From Plecoglossus altivelis (lineage: Eukaryota; Chordata; Actinopteri; Osmeriformes; Plecoglossidae): a DNA stretch of 64,000 nt. The stretch covers positions 11,746,223 through 11,810,222 of the forward strand of contig BROE01000003.1 of NCBI GenBank assembly GCA_036571765.1, in the 5' to 3' direction. Below the pieces are notes generated by a model. That model was not told where the DNA came from. It was given only the letters and a program-made list of their open reading frames with translations, and did not search any database. A program made the translations under genes and the position numbers. Shown in pieces: positions 12,311 through 24,545 of the stretch (its first letter is position 1; each line of letters opens with the position of its first letter).

Positions 12311-15300
12311 TGTGGTGAAAACTCTGCAAAAAAGGCCTGCAAGAGAATTCATCTATTTGGATGAGATGTGCCACATTGTTAATGTGCAGTTGAATCTCAG
12401 AGAACAGTGGTACAGCAACCACCTTTCCAGATCTAGTAATGTGGGTCTGTCACAATTGCAGTCAAGGGGAGGATACAGTCTTCAAAACTCAGAGGTAACA
12501 ACCTTTGATTTACATTTCGAAGTTCGTAATCACTCATCAAGCAATCGGACAGTAACATTTGGTGATATTCATAAGTGGCTTTTATTAAGTAAAAAATCCC
12601 TCTCAATGATTGATAATTCATTTTATCAGAGCTGGGACCAGTCAAGATAGCTGTGTAATCTTTGTATAGGCTTCTAATCATAGGTATGTAGACAATGAAG
12701 ATATTGGTCTTTAGGATAATTCTCACTGAGAGGATCAATAGTGATTTAAGATAAGGCACATTTCAGACGGATGCTTATCAAAAGTCTTTTAGTTATTGTT
12801 GATTTGAACACAAATTTAGAAGTGTCCTTAGTGTGGTATATCCTATTCCAAAATGAAACTAACTCATCTCCTCTCCGTATCTATTTCTAGTCACTCATAT
12901 GTTTGAAAGGAGGCCCAAGTGACCCAATGCAAATGATTTTACTTCATCACTGACAACGATCCCCAGAATCGTCCTATACAGCCTTAATGCAGAGGGCATG
13001 CTTGGCCACGAAAAGCACAAACATTAAGGACATTATTACACAACATCGTAATCAATCTTCATCTTTTCTCTGTGTCCTGAGAAAGAAAATATATTGAGGT
13101 GAACTGGCAGTCTAATTTGTCTATGGAACCATCTACTTATTCCAATATTGATCATGAGTAGAGCTGAATCAATGTCCATCTTGTTCTGGGACCTGTTCCT
13201 GTGTAGTACAATGACACAGTGAGTCACTCCCTCTGTAGAGTGACTACAAGACTAAATCAATGTCTGGTAATGATCGGAGGCAGGTCTGCTACTCTGGAGG
13301 AGTAGTTATCTTGTGATGAAATTGTTACGAAGAAATCAGATGCTTTGGGAAGTTCTCGCAAATGCACACTGGTCTGCTAGATACGATTGCATCATGTGAT
13401 CAAGCCTTGAACTAGAACACACATGTTTTGGTCTGCTACAGTGCTTTGGTGAACTAGATGGACTTAACTTACACTGCTCAGAGGTTAAAATAAAATAAAA
13501 AGGGGTTGGAATAGTTGGAAATTACATGCTGGAAAAAGACACTGCTGTTTTTGAAAAACAGTATTACTCCATCCATGTTATGTGATATACACACTTCTTT
13601 GTGATACATTCTGTGGTCTGGAAGTGGGCCAGTTGGAAGACAGAGTAAGTTTCTAATACCACTCTTGTAGTATTTACCCACAGGTATGCATAGCGATGAC
13701 CGTAACAATCTGCTACAAGAAGGCATGCAATTTTTGAGAAATTATATTTTTGTCATTTGAATGTAGCTAACCACAGAGAAGTAGACCAGTGCATGGCTTC
13801 CGTTGGACAAGACATTTCTCACCAATCATGTCATACTAGGACTACCACTGAATCTGATTCTGACTTGAGAGCTTTCTAATGATTTTAAAAAATTACTTCA
13901 TAACCCGTGGCCCGCTCACTTGAGTTGCAAGTTCAAAGCCTCTTTTGAAAATTCCTTTTTAGGAGGCCGTTATGCTAGTATTGAAAAAGGAAACATTCCC
14001 ATATGTTAGAGTCAGACAGCAGGGGAGAGGGAAGGCTCCACGTATCCATACAACAAAGCCTTTCATTGTTGCTCGGATAAACTTGTCAGCAGGTTCTTTT
14101 ATCTTCCTCCATCATACTGTCTCTCGTTATAAATGAAGACAGAGTAGAGAGATACTAAAGAAGAGGAGGAGAGGTGGCGAAATTGATTTGGCTTCATTTC
14201 TGAATAAGATTACTTTTCTTCAATGTATAAAATCTGTGTTTGTTTCATCTGGACTTCTTTTTCAAAGAAGACAAAGTTATAAGATGCATTCAGAGAGTTG
14301 AAAATAAAATAAAATAATATGAAAGTTGAAGTACAGCGTAATATACCATATGTTGCATTTAATCAAAAATGGTATCATAAATTGCTTCGAAAATGACCCT
14401 TGGTTTTGAGTTTAGCTTTCAGAACCACCAGAAGGCAATGATCTGATGACCTGAAATCTCAATGAGGCCAGGGGGCAAAAAAGTTCAGATGTACAAAGAG
14501 GGGCAAGCCCAGATAACACAGTGAAGTCATGAGCTTAAACACTAATTAAATGGTTAGTTAAAGATGTTTTGTGTTGTCTGCCTGCTGCAGCTGTTGAGCG
14601 TCTCTTGGGAATATTTGTAGTGGAAAATCAGTTACCTAACCACATCTTCTTTTCTCCATTAACCCTTGATAACATTACTGACTGTGTCGAGAGGATATAA
14701 ATAAGCTGGTAAGTCAATCATATAAGCACAATCCACAGTATGCGGTTGTGTAAAGACAGCCGCAAGATCGTTGCTTAAAAGGTCAGGCTTCTAACTTCAG
14801 CACACCCATACTGTTAATCTTGCCAGGAAACATTGTGTGTATCTCCAGAAGCAGGACCTACTGATAAACAAACTCAGATGTCCTCAGAGAACCATTGTTG
14901 GGCAAACAGTTCAAATTATTCAGTTGTATCCCTCAGCCATGTGCGATGTAGATCCAACTGAAAGCAGGAAGGCCATGATTCAAGTCAGCTAGCTGTTCCA
15001 GTTGTTTATTTATTGATGGAGGTCCAGGTCCACGGCTGTGGCGTGAAGCTGTGGTCAGGCCGATGTGATGTGAGGTATTGAAGCCTATGAAATATTGACC
15101 AAAACAATAATGGCACCCTGGACAGTGAAGAGGAGAAGAGAAAATATCAAATGGTTTGCCACTGTTCAAGTGGGAAACGGAAGAAAGATACGGAAAAAGA
15201 ATTGTCTTTAAAACTAGTGCAGTAAACACTAATGCAGTGCCATCGGTATATATTTTAGATACTGTACCTGTGTGACCTACACAGTAGCTAGTTTTTATGA

Positions 15301-15780
15301 ACAGTGGGCAACAGAGCAACAGACTGTAATCGCAACACAGACAGAATGACGCACAGAGGAAAACAAAAAGAGACAGATGGACAGATTCGTGTAAAAAGTG
15401 TAACAAAATATCTTCAAGCATTCATGAATGCATATTCATTTTCAGATGCTTGACCGAGACACCTCTGTCATACACACCTGCTCGTTTTTGTATTACTTTA
15501 CAAGCTTGTCGTGAAGGATTTGCTGTTTTATCTGTCACAATTGGACATTTGTAGTTTTGAATAAACTCATTTTGGTTCCAGTGCTCTGCACTAAACATTT
15601 AATCAGCGTCGATGCGTCTCACAATCAATGGATTTAACTACGCTATCAGGTTTATACAGACCTCACTCCCCTGTCCTCATTAGTAGAAAATGCACTGGCT
15701 GCATGGTACAGACAGGAAGACCAAATCATGTTCCCATGATCAATCACTGCTCTGTGGTCTGACAGTGATGCTGACAGATA
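12311..15780. other. Intergenic desert, no feature recognised
   Basis: Unique-looking AT-rich sequence. The short reading frames at 12312-12759 and 14933-15421 show no domain and no splice-supported extension. Confidence 0.5.
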
Positions 15781-17220
15781 CATGCTGTATGCTTTCTAGG
15801 AGAATCTAAAGACATGTTTCCTTCATTTGGATGATCTTTGATGAACATCACAATTGGCATTTTCTGACTATAAATTGTAGCGGGGAAAGATGAATGTTTC
15901 TCAGAGAGATAAGCTCATTTGTGGATACCTTTCTACTCCTAATTATAGTGAAACACAGGACAATACAGAACCATCTTGAGAGAAACACATGTATTTTCCT
16001 GATGAATCACAGAAGCCACAAAGTTACACATGGAAGCCAGGATATGATTTTCATTAAGGCTAATTAAAAGACCTAAAATCGTTCCTAGCACAAGCTTGTT
16101 TCAGTGGCATGAGAACAGCATGTCAAATCGTGTTTCAGTTTGTATGTTACACTATGAAATGTGGTTATTTAGTGAATAGCAGAACAAATCGAGAATTTTT
16201 CATCTCATACATTGTATTGTCTTTCCCATTTCCCCTAAGTAAAAAATAATAATTTTGATTAGTCTGGGATAAGATAAAAGAAAACTGTTTGTTTTCTTTT
16301 CTCAAACCAGAAAATCGAGATAGTGAAGGACTGTCTAATTTCCGTGGTGCCCTGTTGCACTTCTATTGAAATGGCTCTGCAATTTATTCATTGTCTTGAC
16401 GAAAATGAATCAACAGTATGCCAGAGGAGAAAGAGCAGCTGTATGCAAATGCTTATAATGTGTATCTAAAATCAGGTATGTAGCCCGCAGCTCCTAGCCT
16501 CCTGGACCCTTGTCAAGCCCTACACAATGTTATTTCTTGTCCAAGCCAGACAGATTGTGGTCAAACATACTGTGCAACACCTAGGTCTCAAGCAGGTACA
16601 TTTCTATGTTAATGAGCTTGAATATTTTGACTTGGTTAGTACAGTGGCACAAACTCAAATGTGTTCTTTTAAAATGACTCTGCCTCATTGACCTTTGTGA
16701 AGGCATGCGTGACACTGTCTTTACATCAGACTTGCAAATCACCATGTGTTTCATTTATGTTTTAAAGAGAGAGGGACATAGACCGATACAGAGACAGAGT
16801 GAGAGACAGAGAATGAGATCGAGAGGCAGAGAGAGAGAGAGGGAGTGAAAGGGAGCGAGTGAGATTTGTATTGACGGAGAGGAGTATAACTTGATGACAT
16901 GGTAATGTGCGGTAATGAGGTTTTTAGAGTCCTGTCACAACATATATATTTCACATGTAAATAAAGCCCATGGTCTCTGTCACGCCATAAGCTGTCTTCA
17001 TGGGACATTAAGCACCCGCCTCTGACAGGACCAGTAGGGCTCACATGAGAGTCATTTATACAGCAATAGGCATCTGCGTGCGCTGATAACAAATGGCCAT
17101 TAACACAGTAAGCATTAAAGATGGTTTCTATGAACTGAGGTGATAGCTCTGACGGATGTGCGAGACTCCAAACAATAACCCTGCCATATGTGACCACAAC
17201 ATACAGCCTACATGCTAACC
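15780..17220. promoter_or_regulatory. Candidate conserved non-coding elements
   Basis: The 15860-16640 and 16880-17220 stretches are free of simple repeats and dense in TAAT/ATTA cores. They include a perfect POU octamer ATGCAAAT at 16443-16450. A GA-rich tract at 16765-16865 separates them. The regulatory role is inferred from motif content only. Confidence 0.27.
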
Positions 17221-17900
17221 TTGTTATGTTTATTTGACCACTGGCTATTAGGCCTGTGGCAGAATGTTACTGCCTCTGTAACTTCTTTTAGGTTAGAGCC
17301 CCTCCCTAAAGTCCTTGGGCGGAGGAAGGGGGGAGAGGTAAGAGTAAGATGTGTGGTCACTGAAAGAGACCACAGTTGAGTACCACAATAACAGTAAACA
17401 ATAATGGCCAGTAAGACTCCGGTATCAAACCGAGTCTTGCCCTGGAGTACACGGTACAGACCAGAAAGACGAAAGAAAGGATGGATAGCCTGTCACTCTC
17501 TTCCCTCACATCAAAGCCCAATCCCGTTGCTACCCATTTATTTCTTTATCTAATAGAAAGTAATGACGAAGACTTCTTTGGCAGGACTCAAGGCCTCCGG
17601 GTGGAAGAAAACACACAAACACAATAAGCATAAATGCATAAACGCAAGCGCCCGGTCTATTTGGCTGAGAATGATGGTTAGCTTGTTGCTTATCATGGTG
17701 CTATAAATCTCCATGCCTCGGCAAGAGATGAGAATGGTTATCACCTCTTGGCAGGGACGATGTGAATGTTGCCTGACAAAGCAGGTCATTTCCACCTTTG
17801 ATTTATTGATGGCTGTGGATGATGGGAGGGGAGGGGGGTTGTTGAGCAAGACAAGAAATATGGAAATGGCAAAATCAAGAGGTGGAAAACTGGATTGGAG

Positions 17901-17903
<3 letters not shown>

Positions 17904-17963
<60 letters not shown>
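17904..17963. repeat. (GA)30 microsatellite
   Basis: This is a perfect 60-bp GA repeat in the intergenic desert. Pure purine mirror repeats of this length can adopt triplex (H-DNA) structure. Confidence 0.97.
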
Positions 17964-17966
<3 letters not shown>

Positions 17967-18639
17967 GTTGGAAACAAATGTCCTGGAGAATTAAAGAGGG
18001 CTCAAATGTAGCTTCACGCTAAAGTTTGAAAGTAAGAAGTTAGATGTGCCTTCTCCTGTTCCACCAAAGTGCTGTCTTCAGAATCACTTCTCTCATTTCT
18101 GATCGCACCAGGCCTACTTGTTGCTTTTTCCTGTAAACAATGACGAACGACGTCGACAGCTGTGTGGAATACGAGCGATGTAAGAATCATCCATCTAAAC
18201 CTGTTCTAAACTCTCATCCGCTGGTTTGTCGCTGCAATAAAGACCTAATTATTCTTTGAGTGTGTCTGGAAATACAGAGAATTCTCAACTAGTCATTTGA
18301 CAACGCTGGCCATCAGTGAGGTTCTGAGCAATAAGTACATGTGGTCAATACAGCTTTTCAGCATGGTTAAAACGATTGCTCTCATTCTGTCACCCACACA
18401 GTTTAATTACTGAACCACCCTTATCTCAGGTTATATTTCAAGGCCTTCCTACTAGCATTCATTACCACCATAGTGACAGGAATGGACTACAATAGAGAAA
18501 GGCAGCAGTAAATATGATCAGGACTGTCACACAGCACAGCGTCTTCACGCTCAATTGATCATTATCTGCCTTCACATCGACTGGAGCCTCTTAGTTCTGG
18601 CGAGGACAGGGGGAGCATCCAGCTATTATACCCATAAAT

Positions 18640-19560
18640 TATTAATGTGTGTGTCGTTACATCCCCAGGCAAGTGTGATTTTATTCTTATTGGCATTAAT
18701 AAGTGGTGAGTAGAGAATCTCATGCGGTCCATTCTCTGCAGTTAGTGTGAGAGGGGAAGAAAGGCTGGTGTGCAGAGTTCATTATAGCCTCAAAACAAAC
18801 AATGTGGGCCCCCCGGTTTGAGAGGAAGATGGTAAAAGGGACCTGTCACATTCAACTAATGAAATGCTTGATTTGTTTGTTTTCTCCACCGACACACCTC
18901 AAATGCCACGTCCGGCCAAAACACCGGCGTCTCATTAGCAGGGCTAATTAACTTTGCAACTGTCAAGCTAGCCGACGCTAACGGAACTGACGGCGGGAGA
19001 AAGCGGCGCTGAAGGGTGCTAATAACTCAAGAGGCTAACAACAGCTGACACGGTGCCCACTTGGATGCCGGGAGGAAAAAAGGGAAGCGTTGACATCAAA
19101 TCGAGTTATCTCGCCGCGAAAGCCTGGGAGGATGGAGAGGGAGAGAGCAGACGGAAAGAGAAAAGCAGGCAATCTCATCTTTAATGCTCTGTTATTGGCA
19201 CCAGGGAAGCAGGGCTTTGTTCCCGCTGTTTGCTCTGGCTTTTGAGTCCGTGCCTCCTCTGGCTCCCTCTGTCAAGCCTGGTAAAGAGACCGTGAGTGAC
19301 TCTACCTAATGATGAATAGTGGCCCGGCGAGGCAAGGGGGATGACTCCCCAGAGAGCCTTGCAGCCCGCTGCTGTGATTTATGACATATTTATCTGCCGC
19401 TATCTGAAAGTGCTGTCACCCGGCCAGGAGAATGAAGGAGGAGATGAGGGGATGACTAGGGAGAATTATGCAGCCATAATTGTCAATCATGGCCAGGATA
19501 GAGGGCTGAGTGCTAGCTGTTTTCATAACAGAGGTGCATAAAGCTTTGGAGGAGGGCAGG
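18640..19560. promoter_or_regulatory. Strong candidate conserved non-coding element / enhancer
   Basis: A compositionally distinct island: the core (about 18900-19500) is clearly more GC-rich than the flanks, lacks simple repeats and contains several TTAAT/TAATGA cores. A TGTCAATCA site at 19481-19489 reads TGATTGACA on the other strand, which is the classic PBX/MEIS (TALE homeodomain) dimer site; a TAATTG core lies beside it. No reading frame with family resemblance is present. It is the best enhancer candidate in the desert. The target gene cannot be read from sequence. Confidence 0.4.
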
Positions 19561-20002
19561 GGGTTGAAGTTTTCAATGAAAATGATATCCATGATATAAA
19601 TATATGTGCTTAGATATACACTTCTCAAAGACAAATTAGACCTGCATTATTCTTCACTCCGTCACTGACAGTGGTGATCTCCTTAGTGTAGGCTAGGACC
19701 CAGGGCAATCTAGTAGCCGACCTTTACAATGGAACTAAGCTAATACTGCATCTGCAAATCCCATCCACACTTTCATCAGTCATGTACGTCCGAAGATGAA
19801 TTAAAGCCCTACTGTTTTGAGAATGCATGAGAAAGTGGACTTGTGTGTCTCCTGCTGAGATAACAGTCTTTATCACCCTACTTACTGTACACTTAACTCT
19901 AAAGGAGGAAGACCTATCTCTTCAATACGATAGCCTACTGTTTGTTCTAGGCACAAATTCAATGACCGTCAAGCGCAATATTGCCCTTTCTAGTGCCGTT
20001 GT

Positions 20003-20345
20003 TTACAAATCCTGACCATCAAAACCAATATTGTGGAATGTCAAAGTGGAGCTTCTGAAATCGTGCGTTGAGAGGTCAATAGCTCCATTGATTCCTAGGG
20101 CCTCTTGAATCTGAGTATTAGTATGTTCAGTGGTAGCATTTACCAATGAGGGTGGGATTCCACAGCCGCCAATCTGCTTGATTAGAGAGAGTGCAGTCAA
20201 GTGGAAAACTCATTAAACAATGTATAAGCCTCTTAATCAAATCAATAGCCAAAGCAACTCCAAACTGATAGCTCTTATCAAAACGGGAGTAAAGCTTCAG
20301 TAATTTCTCATTTAATTACAAGTCGAAAGCCAGGGCTGGGATTTG
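20003..20345. promoter_or_regulatory. Candidate conserved non-coding element
   Basis: A repeat-free block with repeated TTAATCAAAT/ATTAAAC/TTAATTAC cores. A 65-codon reading frame on the - strand (20003-20200) has no recognisable domain. Enhancer-like character is an inference from motif density. Confidence 0.28.
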
Positions 20346-20767
20346 GGGTCAGAAAAAAGATGTTTGTCTTCTCGGTTAAAGAGTTTTGTTCTGGAGAATG
20401 GGTTGTGGTGAAGCAGAAAAGGTGTTTCATAAGGGCTGTTGATAACATTGTTGAAATATTATATAAACTACTTTACATCATATTAGTATTATTTAATATT
20501 TGCTATGAGGAGTGAGTGTTTGTGCAGCTTATTTTTCTTGAATGAAATTGTACTGTTGGTGCATGTAGGTGTGCATGTGAAAAAAATGTGCGTGCATGTG
20601 TGAGTTTGTGTGTGTGTGTGTGTATATGGGTGGGTGGTTGAGTGCTAGTGTGTATGTGGGTGTGCGAGGGTCTAGCAAAGTGCTGATGGACTGGGGAACT
20701 GGTGCGGGTAATTAACTCACTGGATGTGCAGATGTTTCTAAGGACTCATGGTGCTATTCTCTTTCTC

Positions 20768-20789
20768 ACTCACACACATACACCCACAA

Positions 20790-20826
<37 letters not shown>

Positions 20827-20865
20827 ACACACACACGCAGATACACACACACACACATGCAAGCC
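20768..20865. repeat. CA microsatellite cluster
   Basis: Interrupted (CA)n; the longest pure stretch is about 20792-20824. A TG-rich mirror segment occurs upstream at 20600-20670. Confidence 0.95.
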
Positions 20866-20869
20866 ACAC

Positions 20870-21937
20870 ACCAGCATCTGCCTAAGCACCTTCCTTAGCG
20901 TGAGAAGCTCAATCTTTTCCACTTGACAGCAGTGCAAGTGAAGCCATTTAGTGGCAGCTGGTTCAGCATGGACAGGAGTAGATGGCTTGGAAAGCCCTGT
21001 GTGCTTTAATTAATAGAGGGGAGATTACATGGTCTTCCAACCATGTAGTTTGTCATCAGAATTCATTACGGATTGATATTAGACATTTCTCCACAGTGTC
21101 AACAGCAATTTAGAGGACAGCTAAAGTTTAAAGGGTGTGAAAGTTTGGTGGTAAGAGACTCTGGTAGTGTAAGAGATGGGCACCAGTCAAATGAATGAGC
21201 TAATACAACCAAATACCAAATAATTTAACAAAAAGGTTTGTCACACCAAGGATGGTAGGTGTATAGTAGCAGAAAATGTCTAGTCTAAAACATATATTCT
21301 ACATGCAACTTTTATACTTTTTTAACTTACTTGACAGAGTTGTTCAGTATACAGTACAGTTTTGAGATTTCAGTCTCAGTGGTTGAATTTACTGCAGCCT
21401 GTTTAAACATATTGAAGTAATTGCGTCTCACTGTTTTGGCTTTGAACTGTAGAGTGCATTCAAATGGCTATGAAAGCATGAGCAAAGACAAATGACAAGG
21501 GAAACTGGTGGCAGGTAAAGTACAAAAGGATTATAGGTTGACGAGAAAAGAAGACAAAGACATATTCATCCCATGCTTGAAGAAACGACAACAATGCCTC
21601 ACTTTTGACACTTTTATACTTTAATTACAGAATATAGGAATTAGTGATTTCTCCATCTTGATTTCGCTTCTGAAGAAGTAAAAGCCGCAAAGGCGCTGGT
21701 GTCATCCAGAAGCACAAGATGAGACGTCAGGTAGAGATGGCAGCTGTGGAAAGGGTCATCTTTGATTCCAGTCGCAGTAAACTTAGATTTTTTGCAAAGA
21801 AGCCTTTGTTAAGATGATTATTGAATAATATTCCAATAACTTGTGCACTGAGTCAAAACAACACTCAGGTGATTCTATCTATCTACCTATCTAGAAATAT
21901 ATCTAATTATCTACTACAGCTATGTATGTACCGTATT

Positions 21938-21969
<32 letters not shown>

Positions 21970-24100
21970 CATGTTTCTGTATATATTTTACGTTTATGTT
22001 CATTTGATGTCAGTATTCACGAAAAGGTTGCTGTTTCTCTAACAGGTTGTAATTCACTGGAGCCTCAACCTTGATGCAAAAAAATCACCTTGTGGCCCAT
22101 CAAAGTGGCATAATGGCTGACTACAATTTGAGTAATTTTGGCTTAAACAATATAAACACTAAAATATAGCAGTCCTATGACATTGTTGGATAATTGCTGG
22201 TGTTGCACCTTTTTTCTGTGTCTTAACGTGTCACTTTTTTTTCATCTCTCTTTCTCTGTGTCTTCCTGTCAATCTTTTTTCTTAAGTTCCTGTCATGAAA
22301 ATCATTATCCGTTCTCATGAAGCTTGATTTATGTGTGATATCAAATATTTTAAAAGAAATATTTGACTCAAAGAAGACAGTGGCTCTGTCTAGTTCCGTG
22401 AAACCTGCTGACAGCAAAAGCCCAGTAAATAAACAGCACTTGTCATTTTCTCTTTGTGTGATTTAAAGCAAGCCGCACTGTTCAACAACCTTTGCCACTG
22501 TAGAGGCAATTCAGCAGGGAACATTTTAGAGATTTAAAGTTTAAATGCCTCTATTTTGAAGTTAGTCTATTTAATTGCCACCCTCATCTACAGTACATAA
22601 AGCACTTTTCTATAATCCCTTTGAGAACTGCAATGTCTTTTAAGAGGACAGAAATACTTTATAAATGGAAAAAAAGGTGATACACTGACTTCATTTCTGA
22701 ACTTGAAAGTTAACTTCTTTTTACTGCAAATGACAAAATGTCTACCCTACTCTTTTGGTGGAAGTGTCTATATGGCATCTCTGCCTAACCTCATTGAATT
22801 TACATCAACGTAAAGTTTCATTTAAAAATGAATGGAAAAAAAACAGGAGAAAAAATCTAGTGTATTTTGACAGTGACCTTAACGTCAAACCTGTCTTTGA
22901 CATTCAGTATTTGGAAGTGTGAGAGAGTACATCTTTTCAGCTAGAGACTGTCCAAGTGATAAGTAGGATAAGCTTGTATGGAGGCTATTATATTGAAGGT
23001 GTATGAATAACAGAGCAATTCACTTGGCCCTTGGGCTATGGGCGTGTGGCCAACCTCCTTTTAAGATTATGGTTACAAAAGAGGTAATGATGATAGTAAT
23101 AGCTGGTAAAGTGCTGTGGTTTGCTTCACTAGGTCTTAGGTTGATCTCAACTGATTAAATGTTATCAGTGAAAGGCATTTCAGTTCCAAAACAAATAACA
23201 GTGTGTTATGTTCTGTGGTGCAAATCTTTTCGTATTCAGCTCACTGGATCACCTGGCAAAACTTGTTTACTTCACTGGATTCATCCAACTGGTTTCTGGA
23301 AACCAATGGTTTGCTGAATAGGATTGTTGCAACAAAAAAAAACAACGAACCATTTTGAACCAATTTCATGAAATATTGAGACAATTATTGTGTGACAAGA
23401 CCTATGTCTGAATTAATCGAGTTGATTGCATCTGGTTTTCTTTTTGTTACACATCCTATCAGATTTGAAGGAGATACTCAGATAAACAACTTCTCACCCG
23501 TGTTTAGGCCAGATTTCGTGTAGGTTATTTGAAGTGTACATTCAAAAACAAAAAGGAAAGGTTAGCCAGATGACAACAAATTACTGTAGACATCAACAAC
23601 ACAATCTGTGATCTGTGAAGTACTCCGGAAAAACAGGTCGATTCGACTTCATCTTCGAAGTTTGGGTAGACTGTTACTGACATTTGTAATTAGCAGAGGT
23701 GGCAAAGTAGATTCTGCCTAATGGCGTGTCCCCCTTGGACCTTGTCAAACATATCACGCACAGTATGTGACCAAAGTCATTTAATCCCTGATGGCCTGAA
23801 AGGTGTATTTTCTCATCCTTCAGTTTTCTAATCAATATTCAAGTTATAGAGTGTGACTATCTGTAAGTACATCTGCAAAATGCTTTCATGAATTTGCTTA
23901 GCAGGCCACTCTCTAACAGAACACATGGCCAAATCCATGTATCACACACGCATACGGCCTTAACACACGTACACATGCAGGCACGCACAGACATATATAT
24001 ACATTCGCACGCACAACAGCACATCGAGGGTAATTATAAGGAGCTTCATCCTGTATGACATAGCCATCTCATTACATAAAACCAACATGGGCTGAAGCCA
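20870..24100. other. Intergenic desert, no gene recognised
   Basis: AT-rich sequence with an (AT)n run at about 21937-21958 and otherwise unique-looking. No exon with a conserved domain was found on either strand. Confidence 0.5.
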
Positions 24101-24545
24101 GCATCCACGAAGCTCCGCGCCTCCATTCGGCGTGTTCCTACGCTGGATTAATGATGTTCAGAGTCATAGCCTAGCAGGTGAAAATGTGCTGCGACAATTA
24201 TTCCGACGTTCGAATAATAGAGCACCAAATGGTGCTGTCAGGCCTTGGGTTTAATTGCCTTGGCACCGGTGCCAACTATTATCACCTGTCACCGCCAACC
24301 ATGGCTGCATCTGTTTACGCGTCTGTCAGAGGAGCCAACATGCGACTGTCTTCGACGCCGAGACAGCTTTTGGCGAGAACCACGACCCAGACGCGTAAGG
24401 TCATATGTCTTCCTGCTTTAGAAGTCACTCGCACCACAGGGTGTCTAGCTGAACACGGAGGAGAAATCGAAGCAATTGGAAGCAGCCAGATGATCTTTGT
24501 TCCGGTTGAAACCTATGATTTTGTTGATTTAGATATTGTTCAATT
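24100..24545. promoter_or_regulatory. Candidate enhancer island with a 16-bp perfect palindrome
   Basis: This island is locally CpG-richer than the flanks. It contains a GGATTAATGATG segment (OTX/PITX-like GGATTA core), a CACCTG E-box, and the perfect palindrome TTGGCACCGGTGCCAA at 24260-24275. The palindrome has both NFI half-sites (TTGGC and GCCAA), separated by 6 bp instead of the usual 5. A 130-codon frame at 24178-24570 crosses the island but resembles no family. Function is inferred. Confidence 0.35.

Noticed and set aside
14933..15421. 162-codon frame on the - strand
   Set aside because: No domain, no plausible splice continuation, and not supported by composition or context.
20768..20865. 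Possible CRISPR-like or structured tandem array
   Set aside because: It is a simple CA microsatellite. No repeat-spacer architecture exists anywhere in the window.
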